Below are positions 38,304 to 50,473 of a DNA stretch of 64,000 nt, one piece after another. Origin of the DNA: Acidobacteriota bacterium. Lineage in GTDB: Bacteria > Acidobacteriota > Vicinamibacteria > Marinacidobacterales > Marinacidobacteraceae. The notes under the pieces were generated by a model, which had not been told where the DNA came from, ran no database searches, and worked only from the letters and a program-made list of their open reading frames with translations. The position numbers and the translations under genes are program-made. The number at the start of each line of letters is the position of its first letter. The stretch's first letter is position 1. The stretch lies in contig JAJDVI010000058.1 in NCBI GenBank assembly GCA_022826195.1, positions 62,001 through 126,000 on the forward strand. The letters are read 5' to 3'.

Positions 38304-38774
38304 TTACCAGCGGTGGTGGGCGAAGGCCTTGTTCGCCTCCGCCATCTTGTGGGTGTCTTCCCGCTTCTTGATGGCCCCACCCCGATTCTGGGAGGCGTCG
38401 AGCAGCTCGCCCGCCAGCTTCTCCGCCATCGTCTTCTCCGGCCGCTTCCGGGCGTACCCCACGATCCAGCGCAGGGACAGCGACGTGCGCCGCTCGGGAC
38501 GCACCTCGTACGGCACCTGGACGTTGGCGCCGCCTTTCCGGCGGCTCTTCACCTCGAGCGTCGGCTTGACGTTCTGGACGGCCTCGCGGAAGGTCGTGAG
38601 CGGCTCGCCGCCCGTCTTGTCCTTGATGCGGTCGAAGGCCCCGTACACGATGGACTCGGCCGTCGACTTCTTCCCGTCCAGCATCACCTTGTTGATGAAC
38701 GATGAGACGAGCGCGCTCTGGTAGCGGGCGTCCGGAGCGGGTTGCCGCTTCGGCACGTCACGGCGTCTGGACAT
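38304..38774 (-). CDS. rpsG: Ribosomal protein uS7
   Basis: A 156-residue 30S head protein at the mRNA exit. I start at ATG 38774 ([20 protein letters not shown]); the longer track ORF is rpsL in another frame. [20 protein letters not shown] and [20 protein letters not shown] are diagnostic. uS7 represses the str operon in E. coli. It lies 38 bp after rpsL. Confidence 0.97.
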   Translation of the reverse strand: MSRRRDVPKRQPAPDARYQSALVSSFINKVMLDGKKSTAESIVYGAFDRIKDKTGGEPLTTFREAVQNVKPTLEVKSRRKGGANVQVPYEVRPERRTSLSLRWIVGYARKRPEKTMAEKLAGELLDASQNRGGAIKKREDTHKMAEANKAFAHHRW

Positions 38775-38812
38775 CTCCTGAATCTCTCTTGCGTAAGGGG
38801 CGTCTCTACCGG

Positions 38813-39187
38813 TCAGCTCTTGGGACGCTTCGTTCCGTACTTGGACCGGCCGTTCTTGCGCCCGTCCACTCCGGTCGCGTCGAGAGCCCCCCGGATCACG
38901 TGGTACCGCACGCCCGGAAGATCCTTCACCCGGCCGCCGCGCAGGAGCACGATGGAGTGTTCCTGCAGGGAGTGCCCGACCCCGGGAATGTAGGTCGTGA
39001 CCTCGATCCCGTTGGTGAGCCGCACCCGGGCGACTTTCCTGAGCGCCGAGTTCGGCTTCTTGGGGTTGATGGTGAAGACCCGCACGCACACTCCCCTCCG
39101 CTGCGGACACCGCTGGAGCGCCGGAGAGTCGGTGGCCGGGGCCATCCGCTTCCGTCCGCGGCGGACAAGCTGGTGAATCGTGGGCAT
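38813..39187 (-). CDS. rpsL: Ribosomal protein uS12
   Basis: A 124-residue decoding-centre protein. I start at ATG 39187 ([15 protein letters not shown]). The [10 protein letters not shown] loop with the streptomycin-site lysine and the [13 protein letters not shown] loop, whose Asp is the RimO methylthiolation target, are of wild-type sequence. It is the first gene behind a strong promoter at 39360-39389, giving a leader of about 165 bases. Confidence 0.97.
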   Translation of the reverse strand: MPTIHQLVRRGRKRMAPATDSPALQRCPQRRGVCVRVFTINPKKPNSALRKVARVRLTNGIEVTTYIPGVGHSLQEHSIVLLRGGRVKDLPGVRYHVIRGALDATGVDGRKNGRSKYGTKRPKS

Positions 39188-39486
39188 GGGGGAATCGGGT
39201 CCGGAGGGAAATGCTGCGCCCCCGGGGGGGCAGGGAAACTGGGACGTGCACCGCCCACCCATCAGGGCTCGCAAAAGGCGATCGGCGGCTGTTTCCCGGG
39301 GGAAACGATGACGTCCACGACGCTCGAAGAGTGCGTTTTGGGCGCTTAGCGGACGAAGGATTTTACGCGCTGGCGCGCGTACGTGTCAAATCCCAGCAGC
39401 CGGCTCGAGACGCCGCCGCGAGCGGCGGCGGCCGCGGCCGGAACCCCGGCGCAAACGAGTGCTTCCGGGGCTTCGGGGAGACCGCG
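39188..39486. other. rpoC-rpsL intergenic region
   Basis: A 299-bp gap with no gene. It contains the rpsL promoter and two GC stems between rpoC and the promoter: GCCGCCGC/GCGGCGGC at 39412-39429 and CCCCGG/CCGGGG around 39453-39480. The stems may end or pause rpoC transcription; T-runs are absent. Confidence 0.6.
39360..39389 (-). promoter_or_regulatory. Sigma70-type promoter of the rpsL operon
   Basis: On the minus strand TTGACA (39389-39384), an 18-base spacer and TAAAAT (39365-39360): a perfect -35 and a 5/6 -10. The expected start is near 39353. The spacer contains CGTACGCGCGC, also found in the tRNA-tuf promoter. Confidence 0.8.
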
Positions 39487-42400
39487 TCAGTGGATCTCTT
39501 CGGCCAGTTCGGCTTCCGGATTCGGGTCTTCCTGGAGCATCGCCTGCCGGTGCGCATCGATCTCCTCCGGCAGCACGAAGCGCCGGTGCTCCCGGAGCCC
39601 GGTACCCGCCGGAATCAGCCGGCCCATGATGACGTTCTCCTTGAGCCCGCGGAGATAGTCGACCTTGCCGGTGAGCGACGCTTCGGTCAGGACCTTGGTG
39701 GTCTCCTGGAACGACGCGGCCGAGATGAAGCTGTCCGTGGCGAGCGAGGCCTTGGTGAGGCCGAGCAGCATCGGTTCTCCCTGGGCCGCCTGCCCGCCCT
39801 CCGCCTGGGCCTTGCGGTTCGCCTGGGCGAACTCGTGCCGATCCACGGTCGCGTCCACGATCAGGTCGGTGTCCCCGACATCGGTGACGCGCACCCAGCG
39901 CATCATCCGGCTGATGATGACTTCGATGTGCTTGTCATCGATCACCACGCCCTGCAGGCGATACACCTCCTGGATCTCGTGGACGAGATACCGCTGCAGC
40001 TCGCCTTCGCCGAGGACCCGGAGGATGTCGTGCGGATTGCGCGGACCGTCCATGAGCGGGTCGCCCGCCCGGACTTCCTCGTTCTCCCGGACACTGATGT
40101 GGACACCACGCGGCACTTCGTACTCGCGCACGTCGTCGGTGACCTGCGAAGTCACGCTGATGACGCGCTTGCCCTTGCGGACGTCGCCGTACTGCAGCCG
40201 CCCGTCGATCTCGCTGATCAGGGCGGGCGCCTTCGGCGGCCGGGCCTCGAAGAGCTCGACGACGCGCGGCAGGCCTCCGGTGATGTCCTTCGTCTTGGTG
40301 GTCTCCCGCGGAATCTTGGCGAGCACGTCGCCCGGACGGACGGCGTCATTCTCCTCGACCTCGAGGTGGGCGCGCGAGGGCATCAGGTAGGTCCGGGGGT
40401 CCTCACCCGGGGCGCCCTGAATCTCGATCCGCGGCTCGAACCGGTCGTCCGGGGACTCGATGATCACCGCCTGCGACCGGAAGGTGACGTTGTCCACCTC
40501 CTGGATCATCGTCACGTCCGCGATGATGTCCCGGAATCGGACCGTCCCCTCCTCCTCGGCCAGGATCGAGAAGCTGTAGGGATCCCATTCGACGATCACC
40601 TGGCCGCTGCTCACGGCGCTGCCGGGGGCCGCCTTGATCCGGGCGCCGTATACGACGGGATGGCTCTCCAGGATCCGTCCCTCGCCGTCGCCCACCTCCA
40701 CGGTGCCGGCGCGGTTGATGACCACCAGGTTGCCGTGGCGATCCTCGACCGTGCGCAGGTTTTCCGAGAACTGCATCACGCCGTCGTGGCGCGCCTCGAG
40801 GGCCGAGTTCTCGAAGACGCTGGCCGTCCCGCCGATGTGGAAGGTCCGCATGGTCAACTGGGTGCCGGGCTCGCCGATCGACTGAGCCGCGATGATGCCT
40901 ACCGCCTCTCCCAGATCCACGAGGCGCCCGGTGGCCAGGTTCCGGCCGTAACACATCGCGCAGACGCCCCGCCGCGCATCGCAGGTGAGGACCGAGCGGA
41001 TCTTGACCCGGGCCACGCCCGAACCCTCGATCGCGGTCGCGATCTCCTCGCTGATCTCCTCGCCGGCGTCGACGATGAGGTCCCCGCGGAAGTCCTTGAC
41101 GGCCTCGAGGCTGACCCTGCCCACGATGCGGTCCCGAAGCGGCTCGATGACCTCTCCGGCCTCGATGATGGGCTCGGCGTAGATGCCCCGGAGGGTCCCG
41201 CAATCGACCAGGGTGACGATCACGTCCTGGGCCACGTCGGCAAGCCGGCGGGTGAGGTAGCCGGCGTCCGCGGTGCGGAGCGCCGTATCCGCCAGACCCT
41301 TTCGCGCCCCGTTGGTCGAGATGAAGTACTGGATGACGCTGAGCCCCTCGCGGAAGTTGCTGGTAATCGGGGTCTCGATGATCTCTCCGGAGGTCTTGGC
41401 CATCAGCCCCCGCATGCCGGCGAGCTGCCGAATCTGCTTCTCGCTGCCCCGGGCGCCGGAGTCCACCATCATGAAGACGGGGCTGAACCGCCCGGTCTCC
41501 CGCTCCCTGACCTGCATGGTCTTCAGCATGTCTTCGGCCACCTTGTTGGTGGCGTTCGACCAGACGTCGATGACCTTGTTGTACCGCTCTCCGTGGGTGA
41601 TCGCACCCTGCTGGTACTGCTCGTCAACCCGGCCGACCTCTTCCTTGGCCTCCTCGACCAGACGCGCCTTGTTCGGCGGGACCACGAGGTCGCCGAGTCC
41701 GATGGACGTTCCGCTGCGGGTCGCGTACTCGAAGCCGACATCCTTCAGCGCGTCGAGAACGTCGGCGGTGGTCTCGAGCCCGTGGCGCAGATAGACGAGA
41801 CGGACGAGGCTCTGAATGCCCTTCTTCTTGAGCACACCGTTCACGAACGGCAGGTCCTCGGGCAGCCGGTCGTTCAGGAGCACTCTCCCGACCGTGGTTT
41901 CGATCCGCCTTCCCTCGCTGCTCGCGACCTTCACCCGCAGCAGGTCCTGGCTGTCGTGCGTCTCCAGGAGTTCGCCCGAGTAGCGCAACTGAATCGGCGT
42001 CAGGGTGGCGACCTGTCCGCTCTCGTGAGCGAGCAGTACCTCCTCGATCGAGGAGAAAGCCTGTTTTTCCTCCGGCGGAGTCACCTGCGGCTTGGTCAGG
42101 TAGTAGATTCCGAGGACCATGTCCTGCGTCGGGACGGCCAGCGGTCCGCCGTGCGCGGGCGAGAGGATGTTTCGCGAGGAACGCATCAACAGCGACGCCT
42201 CCACCTGCGCCTCGGGGCTCAGGGGAACGTGGACCGCCATCTGATCGCCATCGAAATCGGCGTTGAACGCGCTGCAGACCAGCGGGTGGATCCGGATCGC
42301 CTTCCCCTCGACCAGAACCGGCTCGAATGCCTGGATGCCGAGCCGGTGCAGCGTCGGGGCGCGGTTGAGCAGCACGGAATGCTCGCTGATGACCTCTTCG

Positions 42401-43827
42401 AGGTAGTCCCAGACCTCGGGACGCTGTTCCTCCACGAGTTCGCGGGCCTGCTTGATCGTCGCTGCCAGCCCCTCGTGCTCCAGCCTGTTGAACAGGAAGG
42501 GCTTGAACAGCTCGAGCGCCATCTTCTTGGGAAGGCCGCACTGATGGACCTTCAGCTCCGGGCCCACCACGATGACGGACCGGCCGGAGTAGTCCACCCG
42601 CTTGCCGAGCAGGTTCTGGCGGAACCGGCCCTGCTTCCCCTTGAGCGTGTCGGAGAGGGACTTGAGCGGGCGGTTGTTCGTGCCCTTCAGGACGCGGCCG
42701 CGGCGGCCGTTGTCGAAGAGGGCGTCCACGGCTTCCTGGAGCATGCGCTGCTCGTTCCGGACGATCACGTCGGGGGCGCGCAGTTCAAGCAGCCGCCGAA
42801 GCCGATTGTTGCGGTTGATGACCTTCCGGTAGAGCTCGTTGAGATCGCTGGTGGCGAAGCGTCCACCATCGAGGGGCACCAGCGGACGAAGGTCCGGCGG
42901 GATCACCGGGATGACGTCCATGATCATCCACTCGGGCAGGTTCCCCGACTTCCGGAACGCGTCCACGACCTTCAGCCGCTTCGCCGCCTTGGTCCGCTTC
43001 TGGATGGACCGCTCGTGGCGCATGGCGTGCCGCAACTCGACCGCGAGGCTCTCGAGATCCGCTTCGTGAAGCAGTTGCTTGGCGGCTCCGGCTCCCATTC
43101 CCGCCCGGTAGGTGCTTCCGGGGCGCTTCAGCTTCTCGCGGAATTCGTTGTCGGTCCGGCCGAAGAGGCGCTTGAGCAGCCGATCCTGGTCTTCGGTGAC
43201 CACCTGGCCCTTGCGGAGGGTCCCGAGCCTGATGTTGCCCACCGTGCAGCCCTGGTCTCCCTCGTCGAAGGAGAAGGCGAAGAGCTGCTGCAGCAACTGC
43301 GCCTCCTCGAGCGTGAGCGTGACTTCCTTTTCCCGCAGGAGCGAGATGTCAACGTCGCCGGGATCGAGGACGACGTACGACTCGTAGTAGAGGATTCGTT
43401 CGAGTTCCCGCGGGGTCAGATCCAGGACCTGGCCGATACGGCTCGGCGGGACCTTGAAGAACCAGACGTGGGAAACCGGGCACGCCAGCTCGATGTGTCC
43501 CAGCCGGCTGCGGCGGACCGAGGCCTGCGTGACCTCCACGCCGCACTTGTCACAGATGACGCCCCGGTGCTTCATGCGCTTGTACTTGCCGCACAAACAC
43601 TCCCAGTCGCTGATGGGACCAAAGATCTGAGCGCAGAAAAGTCCGCCCCGTTCCGGCTTCAGGGTCCGGTAGTTGATGGTCTCGGCTTTCGTGACCTCTC
43701 CGTGGGACCACGCCCTGATCTTTTCGGGCGACGCGATCGAGATCTTGATGGCGTCGAAATCAGAGCTGAAGGTTTCCCTTTCCTCAAGGTCCGGGAAGAC
43801 TCCGGCGGTTTCCCTGGTTGTCTGCAT
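39487..43827 (-). CDS. rpoC: RNA polymerase beta' subunit
   Basis: A 1446-residue catalytic subunit. The N-terminal zinc ribbon ([19 protein letters not shown]), the active-site [12 protein letters not shown] with three Mg-binding Asp, the trigger-loop region and the second zinc site ([13 protein letters not shown]) are all present. It lies 31 bp after rpoB and is the last gene of the tRNA-tuf-secE-nusG-rplKAJL-rpoBC series. The 1571-residue plus-strand ORF over it is a shadow. Confidence 0.98.
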   Translation of the reverse strand: MQTTRETAGVFPDLEERETFSSDFDAIKISIASPEKIRAWSHGEVTKAETINYRTLKPERGGLFCAQIFGPISDWECLCGKYKRMKHRGVICDKCGVEVTQASVRRSRLGHIELACPVSHVWFFKVPPSRIGQVLDLTPRELERILYYESYVVLDPGDVDISLLREKEVTLTLEEAQLLQQLFAFSFDEGDQGCTVGNIRLGTLRKGQVVTEDQDRLLKRLFGRTDNEFREKLKRPGSTYRAGMGAGAAKQLLHEADLESLAVELRHAMRHERSIQKRTKAAKRLKVVDAFRKSGNLPEWMIMDVIPVIPPDLRPLVPLDGGRFATSDLNELYRKVINRNNRLRRLLELRAPDVIVRNEQRMLQEAVDALFDNGRRGRVLKGTNNRPLKSLSDTLKGKQGRFRQNLLGKRVDYSGRSVIVVGPELKVHQCGLPKKMALELFKPFLFNRLEHEGLAATIKQARELVEEQRPEVWDYLEEVISEHSVLLNRAPTLHRLGIQAFEPVLVEGKAIRIHPLVCSAFNADFDGDQMAVHVPLSPEAQVEASLLMRSSRNILSPAHGGPLAVPTQDMVLGIYYLTKPQVTPPEEKQAFSSIEEVLLAHESGQVATLTPIQLRYSGELLETHDSQDLLRVKVASSEGRRIETTVGRVLLNDRLPEDLPFVNGVLKKKGIQSLVRLVYLRHGLETTADVLDALKDVGFEYATRSGTSIGLGDLVVPPNKARLVEEAKEEVGRVDEQYQQGAITHGERYNKVIDVWSNATNKVAEDMLKTMQVRERETGRFSPVFMMVDSGARGSEKQIRQLAGMRGLMAKTSGEIIETPITSNFREGLSVIQYFISTNGARKGLADTALRTADAGYLTRRLADVAQDVIVTLVDCGTLRGIYAEPIIEAGEVIEPLRDRIVGRVSLEAVKDFRGDLIVDAGEEISEEIATAIEGSGVARVKIRSVLTCDARRGVCAMCYGRNLATGRLVDLGEAVGIIAAQSIGEPGTQLTMRTFHIGGTASVFENSALEARHDGVMQFSENLRTVEDRHGNLVVINRAGTVEVGDGEGRILESHPVVYGARIKAAPGSAVSSGQVIVEWDPYSFSILAEEEGTVRFRDIIADVTMIQEVDNVTFRSQAVIIESPDDRFEPRIEIQGAPGEDPRTYLMPSRAHLEVEENDAVRPGDVLAKIPRETTKTKDITGGLPRVVELFEARPPKAPALISEIDGRLQYGDVRKGKRVISVTSQVTDDVREYEVPRGVHISVRENEEVRAGDPLMDGPRNPHDILRVLGEGELQRYLVHEIQEVYRLQGVVIDDKHIEVIISRMMRWVRVTDVGDTDLIVDATVDRHEFAQANRKAQAEGGQAAQGEPMLLGLTKASLATDSFISAASFQETTKVLTEASLTGKVDYLRGLKENVIMGRLIPAGTGLREHRRFVLPEEIDAHRQAMLQEDPNPEAELAEEIH

Positions 43828-43858
43828 TTCGTCCCTCTCGATTGTTGGTGTTTCTCGA

Positions 43859-46800
43859 TCAGTTCTTGGCGCGGATCAGTTCGATGTCGAGCCCCAGGCT
43901 CTGGATTTCCGCCATCAGCACCTTGAACGATGCCGGCACCTCGGGCGAATAGCTCGTGTCGCCCTTCACGATGGACTCGTAGACCTTCGCGCGGCCGCGA
44001 ACGTCGTCCGACTTCACGGTCAGGATCTCCTGGAGCGTGTGAGCGGCGCCGTAGGCTTCGATCGCCCACACTTCCATCTCGCCGAACCGCTGACCGCCGA
44101 ACTGCGCCTTTCCGCCAAGCGGCTGCTGCGTGATCAGGCTGTAGGGCCCGATGCTCCGAGCGTGCATCTTGTCGTCCACGAGGTGCCCGAGCTTGAGCAT
44201 GTAGATGTACCCGGAAGTAACCGGCTGATCGAAGGGTCTCCCGGTGCGGCCGTCGTAGAGAACGGTCTTACCGTCCTCGAGGACATTCGGCCGCAGGCCA
44301 TCCTCCTCGTCGGCCCGCTCGTTGGCCTCCTCGAGGAGTTTGCGGATGTCGGTCTCCCGGGCCCCGTCGAAGACGGGCGTGGCGAAGTGGCGATCCAGCA
44401 CGCGCGCCGCCCAGCCAAGGTGCGTCTCGAGGACCTGGCCGATGTTCATCCGCGACGGAACGCCCAGCGGGTTCAGGATGATGTCCACCGGGGTGCCGTC
44501 CGGCAGGAACGGCATGTCCTCGACGGGCACGATCTTGGCAATGACGCCCTTGTTGCCGTGCCGGCCGGCCATCTTGTCGCCCACGCTGAGCTTCCGCTTC
44601 ATGGCGACGTAAACCTTGACCATCTTGATGACGCCGGGCGGAAGATCGTCCCCCTGGCTCACCACGGCCTGCTGCTCGTCGCGGCGAACCGAGAGCAGGT
44701 CCAGCTGTTCCTCGGTCTTTTCCTGGATCTCCTGGATCTCGTCCCGCACGTCGTCGGCAAGATCGGTTTCGAACAGGGGAACGAAGTCCAGCCGCTTCAA
44801 CAGCTCCTTCCGGGTCAGGCGCGTGCCCTTCTTGAGCTCGACTTCGCCGGTGGCGGGGTTCATGCAGTCCTCGACCAGACGGGCGCCCACCATGCGGTCC
44901 ACGATGCGCTTGTCGCACTCCTCGCGCAGGATCCGCTCCTCGTCGCGGTAGTCGCGCTCGATGGCCTCGATGTCGTCCGCCTCGATCGACAGCGCGCGCT
45001 CGTCGCGGTTCGCATCCTTCCGGTGGAAGACGCGCACGTCGACGACCACTCCCTCGACCCCTGACGGGCACTTGAGCGAAGAGTTCTTGACGTCTCCCGC
45101 CTTGTCTCCAAAGATGGCCCGGAGGAGCTTCTCCTCCGGGGTCAGCTGGGCTTCGGCCTTGGGAGTGACCCGCCCGACCAGGATGTCGCCGGGACTGACC
45201 CGGGCGCCGATGCGGACGATTCCCGACTCGTCGAGATTCCTGAGGAAGCTCTCCGCGACGCCGGGCACCTCGCGCGTGATGGACTCCGGACCCAGCTTGG
45301 TGTCCCGCGCCTGCACCGTGTGCTCTTCGATGTGGATCGAGGTGTAGCTGTCGTCCTGGACGAGCCGCTCCGAAACGATGATCGCGTCCTCGAAGTTGTA
45401 GCCGCGCCACGGCATGAAGGCGACGAGCACGTTCCGGCCGAGCGCCAGTTCGCCGCCGTCGGTGCACGGTCCGTCGGCGATGATCTGACCCTTCGCGACG
45501 CGTTCGCCCACCTCGACGAGCGGCTTCTGGTTGATGGAGGTGTTCTGGTTGGAGCGGCGGAATTTCTTCAACCGGTAGATGCTGGCCCCGATCTCGGTCT
45601 CGCCGCCCCCGTCGCTCTCCTTGCGGACGATGATCCGGCGCCCGTCGACCCGGTCCACGACCCCGTTCTCCCGGCACACGATGACCGATCCGGAATCGCG
45701 GGCGGTCACGAACTCCATGCCCGTGCCCACGAGCGGCGCCTCCGCCGTGATGAGGGGGACCGCCTGACGCTGCATGTTCGAGCCCATCAGGGCCCGGTTC
45801 GCATCGTCGTTCTCGAGGAAGGGCACCAGCGAGGCCGCCACCGAGACGATCTGCTTCGGGGACACGTCGATGAAGTCGACGTTCTCCCTCGGCGCGGGCA
45901 CGAACTCGCCCTCGTGACGGCAGTTGACCCGTGAGTCCAGAAGCTCGCCGCGCTCGCCCACCCGGGCGTTCGCCTGCGCAATCGTGTGGCGTTCCTCCTC
46001 GAGCGCCGACAGGTAGAACGCGTGCGGAATGACAGTGGCGGTCTTGCGGCGGCGCCCGATCTTGGCGTTGGCCGCCTCGGCGTCCTTCCGCGGAACGATG
46101 CCGCCGGCCTCGAGCTTGGTGTCCCCGGGATCCTCGACCCGGACGTAGTCCACGATCCGGCCGTCCGCGACCTTCCGGTAAGGACTCTGGATGAAACCGT
46201 AGTTGTCGATCGTCGCGTAGCAGGAGAGCGAGCTGATCAGCCCGATGTTCGGACCTTCCGGCGTCTCGATGGGACAGATCCGCCCGTAGTGCGTCGCGTG
46301 GACATCCCGCACGTCGAACTTGGCGCGGTCACGCGAGAGTCCTCCCGGACCCAGCGCCGAGAGACGGCGCTTGTGCGTCACCTCGGACAGCGGATTCGTC
46401 TGTTCCATGAACTGCGAGAGCTGGGAGGCGCCGAAGAACTCGCGCACGGCGGCGGTCACCGGCTTCGCGTTGATGAGGTCCCGCGGCATCGCGGTCGTCA
46501 TCTCCTGATACACGTTCATCTTTTCGCGAATCGCGCGCTCCATCCGGACGAGACCCAGGCGGAACTGGTTCTCGAGGAGTTCGCCGACCGACCGGACGCG
46601 GCGGTTGCCGAGGTGGTCGATGTCGTCCGCCCGATAGCCGCTCTCGCCGCGGGTGAGCCGCAGGAGGTAGTCCAGAACGAGAACGAAGTCCTCTTCCGCG
46701 AGGATCGTCCGGTTGGGATCCATCTCGCGCTCGAGTTTGGTCGCCAGCTTGCGGCGGCCGACCCGGGAGAAGTCGTACTTCTGTTCATTGAAGAACAGGT

Positions 46801-48082
46801 TGTGGAGCAGGGTCCGGGAGCTTTCCACCGTCGGCTGGTCGCCGGGACGCTGCCGGCGATAGAGCTCGACGAGCGCTCCGTCGACACTCTCGGCGTTCGG
46901 CGCGTCCGTGCCCCGCTGCCGCGTGAGGGGATCCTTGTCCAGGGTGTCGGCCAGGACGGTGCCTACCGGATCCGCGCCCGGCAGCACGACCCGGATCGGG
47001 CCTGCGTCGCCGAGTTCCTCCACGAGTTCCGGGGTCAGCCGCGTGTTGGCCGGAACCTCCTCACCGGTGTCCGGAATCGTCACGGCGACGGCCAGCCGGA
47101 AACCGCCGAGGGCCTCGAGATGGAAGTCCAGCGCCTTCCGGTCCTGCCGGGTGAGCCTCCGGATGTCACCCCGGCTGATGCGTTTCCCGCCTTCGATGAC
47201 GACCTCGCCGTCCGACTCGATGTCCCGCTCGATGCGCTCGTCGAGGAGCATCTCCTTCAGCGTTTCGGTCAGCGGCAGCCGGACCCGGTCCCCGGCGAGC
47301 GTCGCTTCGTGCGGATGAAAGAAGCGCGCCAGGATCGATTCCGTCTTCCCGAACCCGAGCGCCCTGAGGAAGATCGTGGCCGGAAAGCGCTTCTTGCGGT
47401 CGATGCGGACCTGCAGGAGCCCCCGCGCATCCGTCTCGAACTCGAGCCAGGAGCCCCGATAAGGCACGACCTGGGCCAGAAAACAACCGCGCTCGGCCTC
47501 ATGGAAGAAGACTCCCGGCGAACGATGCAGCTGGGAGACCACGACGCGCTCGGTCCCGTTGATGATGAACGTTCCGTTCTCGGTCATCAGCGGGATGTCG
47601 CCGAAGAAGACCTCCTCTTCCTTGATGTCGTGGATCGACCGCTGGTTGGTTTCCGGATCCCGGTCCCAGACGGTCAGCCTGATCTTGACCTTCAGGGGTA
47701 CGGCGTAGGTCTTGCCGCGCTGCTGGCACTGCTCCACATCGTGCTCGACCTTCAGGTGGACCCGGTCCCCGCAGTAGTTGCAGACCGAGCCGTTCCGGGT
47801 GTGTTCGATGCCCTCGAGCTCGCCGCAACTGCAGGCCCAGCGGCCTACGGAGTACTCGAGAAAGTCCAGTTCGCAGTTATCGCGAAAGTCCTTGATGGGG
47901 AAGATGGACCGAAACACGGCCTGGAGGCCGATCTCCTCGCGATCCTGGGGCTGCAGGTCTTTCTGCAGGAATCGGTCGTACGACCGATGCTGGACCTCGA
48001 TGAGCTTGGGCAGCGGGATCGACGCACGAATGCGGGAGAAGTCGTGCCGCGGTTTCTTCGGAGTGATTTCAGCGGTCAGCAT
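43859..48082 (-). CDS. rpoB: RNA polymerase beta subunit
   Basis: A 1407-residue catalytic subunit. The rifampicin pocket reads [20 protein letters not shown] then [14 protein letters not shown], the usual sensitive-type sequence. [15 protein letters not shown] and the C-terminal [18 protein letters not shown] are conserved. Residues about 81-114 are an insertion not found in E. coli RpoB: C84-S-C86 and C101-N-Y-C104 form a probable zinc ribbon between LEYSVG and [13 protein letters not shown]. Start ATG 48082. It follows rplL after a 181-bp spacer with a perfect hairpin. Confidence 0.98.
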   Translation of the reverse strand: MLTAEITPKKPRHDFSRIRASIPLPKLIEVQHRSYDRFLQKDLQPQDREEIGLQAVFRSIFPIKDFRDNCELDFLEYSVGRWACSCGELEGIEHTRNGSVCNYCGDRVHLKVEHDVEQCQQRGKTYAVPLKVKIRLTVWDRDPETNQRSIHDIKEEEVFFGDIPLMTENGTFIINGTERVVVSQLHRSPGVFFHEAERGCFLAQVVPYRGSWLEFETDARGLLQVRIDRKKRFPATIFLRALGFGKTESILARFFHPHEATLAGDRVRLPLTETLKEMLLDERIERDIESDGEVVIEGGKRISRGDIRRLTRQDRKALDFHLEALGGFRLAVAVTIPDTGEEVPANTRLTPELVEELGDAGPIRVVLPGADPVGTVLADTLDKDPLTRQRGTDAPNAESVDGALVELYRRQRPGDQPTVESSRTLLHNLFFNEQKYDFSRVGRRKLATKLEREMDPNRTILAEEDFVLVLDYLLRLTRGESGYRADDIDHLGNRRVRSVGELLENQFRLGLVRMERAIREKMNVYQEMTTAMPRDLINAKPVTAAVREFFGASQLSQFMEQTNPLSEVTHKRRLSALGPGGLSRDRAKFDVRDVHATHYGRICPIETPEGPNIGLISSLSCYATIDNYGFIQSPYRKVADGRIVDYVRVEDPGDTKLEAGGIVPRKDAEAANAKIGRRRKTATVIPHAFYLSALEEERHTIAQANARVGERGELLDSRVNCRHEGEFVPAPRENVDFIDVSPKQIVSVAASLVPFLENDDANRALMGSNMQRQAVPLITAEAPLVGTGMEFVTARDSGSVIVCRENGVVDRVDGRRIIVRKESDGGGETEIGASIYRLKKFRRSNQNTSINQKPLVEVGERVAKGQIIADGPCTDGGELALGRNVLVAFMPWRGYNFEDAIIVSERLVQDDSYTSIHIEEHTVQARDTKLGPESITREVPGVAESFLRNLDESGIVRIGARVSPGDILVGRVTPKAEAQLTPEEKLLRAIFGDKAGDVKNSSLKCPSGVEGVVVDVRVFHRKDANRDERALSIEADDIEAIERDYRDEERILREECDKRIVDRMVGARLVEDCMNPATGEVELKKGTRLTRKELLKRLDFVPLFETDLADDVRDEIQEIQEKTEEQLDLLSVRRDEQQAVVSQGDDLPPGVIKMVKVYVAMKRKLSVGDKMAGRHGNKGVIAKIVPVEDMPFLPDGTPVDIILNPLGVPSRMNIGQVLETHLGWAARVLDRHFATPVFDGARETDIRKLLEEANERADEEDGLRPNVLEDGKTVLYDGRTGRPFDQPVTSGYIYMLKLGHLVDDKMHARSIGPYSLITQQPLGGKAQFGGQRFGEMEVWAIEAYGAAHTLQEILTVKSDDVRGRAKVYESIVKGDTSYSPEVPASFKVLMAEIQSLGLDIELIRAKN

Positions 48083-48177
48083 GAGGACGACCTGTTCGCG
48101 TTGCTACGAGACACCCGACGCGGGCCGCCAGGGTGCGCCCCGATGGGTCGGGAGATAGTCCGGACGGCCGCTGCCGC

Positions 48178-48207
48178 CGGCCGATGGCGGGGCTCCGCCA
48201 TCGGCCG
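48178..48207 (-). promoter_or_regulatory. Perfect 13-bp hairpin between rplL and rpoB
   Basis: CGGCCGATGGCGG, loop GGCT, then CCGCCATCGGCCG. It sits where E. coli has its rplL-rpoB attenuator and RNase III site. No T-tract follows on the minus strand, so partial attenuation or RNA processing is more likely than full termination. Confidence 0.6.
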
Positions 48208-48263
48208 AGCGCGGGACGCGGCGAAACCGGGGAAAAGAACTTGGCAAAGGAGACGCACCCGAT

Positions 48264-48653
48264 CTACTTGATTTCGATCGTCGCGCCGACCTCCTTGAAG
48301 CGCTCCTGGATCGCCTTGGCCTCCTCCATGGGAATGGCCTCCTTGACCGCCTTGGGAGCCTCTTCCACGAGTGTCTTCGCCTCCCGGAGGCCCAGACTCG
48401 TCAGTTCGCGCACGGCCTTGATGACCTGAACCCGGTTCGGCCCGGTCTCCGTGAGCACGGCGTCGAACTCCGTCTGTTCCTCGACCGGCGCGGCGTCACC
48501 GCCGCCGGCCGCGACCGCCACCGGCATTGCCGCCGCGGCGGAAACTCCAAGTTCATCTTCGAGCGCCTTGACGAGTTCGGACAACTCCAACACGGTGAGC
48601 TGCTTGATGTGGTTGACAACGTCCTGCTGGCTGATTGTCGACATGGTGGGCAT
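48264..48653 (-). CDS. rplL: Ribosomal protein bL12 (L7/L12)
   Basis: A 129-residue stalk protein present in several copies per ribosome that recruits translational GTPases. The helical N-terminal dimerisation part ([19 protein letters not shown]), the Ala-rich hinge, and the C-terminal [20 protein letters not shown] plus [19 protein letters not shown] are diagnostic. ATG 48653 has AAGGAG close by (3 bases); ATG 48644 (MSTISQQD) is an alternative. It follows rplJ by 92 bp. Confidence 0.97.
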   Translation of the reverse strand: MPTMSTISQQDVVNHIKQLTVLELSELVKALEDELGVSAAAAMPVAVAAGGGDAAPVEEQTEFDAVLTETGPNRVQVIKAVRELTSLGLREAKTLVEEAPKAVKEAIPMEEAKAIQERFKEVGATIEIK

Positions 48654-48745
48654 CTACTCCTTACGCCTTGAATCGGAAATGGGCAAAGTGCGTGACAACG
48701 AAGGACCGGCGGCGAGCGCCCGGGTCCGATGCCATGGGTTGAGGG

Positions 48746-49282
48746 TCACGGGGCGGCGCCCCCGCCGGCGGCGGCCTTTTCTTCGGCTGCCTTGAGCACG
48801 AGCACGAGGTTCCGGGGAACCCCTTCGAGGACGTTCATCAGGTTCCGGATGGGCGCCGCGATGACGCCGACGAGCTGGCCGCGAAGGGCCTCCTGGCCCG
48901 GAAGCTTCGCCAGGGCCTCGAACTGCTGCGGATCGACCTGCTGGTCGGAAACGACCCCGCCCTTGTACTGGAAGGCCTCGAAGTCCTTCGTCCCCTCGTG
49001 GAGAACCTTGGCCAGGGCCACGGGGTCTTCCTCGCTCCAGGCAAGACCGGTCATCCCGACGAGCTGGCCCTCCAATCCGGAAATGCCGACCTCCTCGAAG
49101 GCCCATCGTGCGGTGCTGTTCTTTACGACCCGGTACCTGCCGCCGGCTTCCCGGACCCGGCGGCGCAGGTCCGTGACATCGGCCACCGAAAGACCGCGGT
49201 AGTCGAAAGAAAACACCGCGGTCTGCGATTTGAGTAGCGCGGCGAGCGACGTAGCCGCTTCCCGCTTCTCCATGCGTTGCAT
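48746..49282 (-). CDS. rplJ: Ribosomal protein uL10
   Basis: A 178-residue stalk base protein that binds 23S rRNA and carries the bL12 dimers. The N-terminal part (FSFDYRGLSVADVTDLRRRV, YRVVKNSTARWA) and C-terminal helix for bL12 (LVLVLKAAEEKAAAGG) are visible. The spacer from rplA is only 33 bp, too short for the long uL10-binding leader known in E. coli. Confidence 0.96.
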   Translation of the reverse strand: MQRMEKREAATSLAALLKSQTAVFSFDYRGLSVADVTDLRRRVREAGGRYRVVKNSTARWAFEEVGISGLEGQLVGMTGLAWSEEDPVALAKVLHEGTKDFEAFQYKGGVVSDQQVDPQQFEALAKLPGQEALRGQLVGVIAAPIRNLMNVLEGVPRNLVLVLKAAEEKAAAGGGAAP

Positions 49283-49315
49283 CGTTTCGACCCTTTCCCT
49301 GATCTCCGGTTGCGC

Positions 49316-50005
49316 CTACTTGGCTCCGACCAGCGAAGGACTGATGCGGAGGCCGGGGCTCATCGTCGAACTGATGGCGACGCTCCGGATGTAGCGCCCC
49401 TTGGCTGCCGCCGGCCTCGATCGAACCACGGCGGAGACGAAGGCCAGCGTGTTCTCCACCAGTCGTTCGTCGGAAAAGGAGAGCTTCCCCACCGGCGCGT
49501 GGATGTTCGAGGTCTTGTCCACGCGATAGTCGACCTTGCCGGCCTTGATCTCCTGGACGGCCTTCGCCACGTCGAAGGTGACGGTTCCGGACTTGGGATT
49601 GGGCATCAGTCCCCGCGGTCCCAGAATCCGTCCGAGCTTGCCGACCGAACGCATCATGTCCGGCGTCGCCACCACGGCCTCGAAGTCCAGAAAGCCGCCC
49701 TGGATGCGGGCCACCATGTCGTCTCCGCCCACCTCGTCGGCGCCCGCTTCCTCGGCTTCCTTGGCTTTTTCGCCCGAAGCGATCACGACGACGCGGCGCG
49801 AGATACCAAGTCCGTGAGGGAGGACCACCGAACCACGCACCATCTGGTCCGCGTGCCGCGGATCGACCCCGAGCCGCATGGCGATCTCGGCAGTCTCGTC
49901 GAAGGAGGCGAAGCTCGCGCTCTTGAGCGACTTGAACACCTCGTCCAGCGTTTCCGGCTGTGAATCGGCGAGCGTCGTCTTCGCCGCCTGGTACTTCTTT
50001 CCCAT
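49316..50005 (-). CDS. rplA: Ribosomal protein uL1
   Basis: A 229-residue protein of the mobile L1 stalk that guides deacylated tRNA out. [40 protein letters not shown] and [20 protein letters not shown] are diagnostic. It follows rplK by 17 bp. In E. coli uL1 represses this operon. Confidence 0.97.
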   Translation of the reverse strand: MGKKYQAAKTTLADSQPETLDEVFKSLKSASFASFDETAEIAMRLGVDPRHADQMVRGSVVLPHGLGISRRVVVIASGEKAKEAEEAGADEVGGDDMVARIQGGFLDFEAVVATPDMMRSVGKLGRILGPRGLMPNPKSGTVTFDVAKAVQEIKAGKVDYRVDKTSNIHAPVGKLSFSDERLVENTLAFVSAVVRSRPAAAKGRYIRSVAISSTMSPGLRISPSLVGAK

Positions 50006-50022
50006 GATTTGTCCCTGAACCG

Positions 50023-50442
50023 TCAGGCCACTTCGATGCCCATGCTGCGGGCCGTTCCCTCGACGATGCGCCGCGCGGCGTCGATGTCGACGGCGTTGAG
50101 GTCCTTCATCTTGATCTGGGCGATTTCCTCCACCTGGCTGACCGTTACCTTGCCCACCCGCATCCGGTTGGGCTCACCCGATCCCTTCGCGATTCCCGCC
50201 GCGCGCTTCAGCAGCACGGCCGCGGGCGGCGTCTTGGTGATGAAGCTGAAGGACCGATCCTGGTAGACCGTGACCACGCAGGGGATGATCATGCCGGGGT
50301 CGTTCTGGGTCTTGGCGTTGAAGGACTTGCAGAAGTCCATGATGTTGATGCCGTGCTGTCCGAGCGCCGGCCCGACGGGCGGCGCCGGGGTCGCCTTGCC
50401 GGCGGGCAACTGGATCTTCGCGACCGCGAGCACTTTCTTCAT
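50023..50442 (-). CDS. rplK: Ribosomal protein uL11
   Basis: A 139-residue protein of the GTPase-associated centre, the thiostrepton-binding region. [20 protein letters not shown] with the following [16 protein letters not shown] is diagnostic, as is the C-terminal [14 protein letters not shown]. It lies 31 bp after the nusG stop. Confidence 0.97.
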   Translation of the reverse strand: MKKVLAVAKIQLPAGKATPAPPVGPALGQHGINIMDFCKSFNAKTQNDPGMIIPCVVTVYQDRSFSFITKTPPAAVLLKRAAGIAKGSGEPNRMRVGKVTVSQVEEIAQIKMKDLNAVDIDAARRIVEGTARSMGIEVA

Positions 50443-50473
50443 TGCATGTTTCTCCGATCGGAACCCGGGCCCC

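Noticed and set aside
39211-43926. 1571-residue plus-strand ORF over rpoC
   Set aside because: It is antisense to an unmistakable rpoC. Its Arg/Asp/His-rich composition is the usual high-GC shadow in the opposite strand.
45986-48271. 761-residue plus-strand ORF over rpoB
   Set aside because: Antisense to rpoB with composition typical of high-GC shadows.
49283-49315. uL10-binding leader upstream of rplJ
   Set aside because: Only 33 bp separate rplA and rplJ, too short for the known leader structure.
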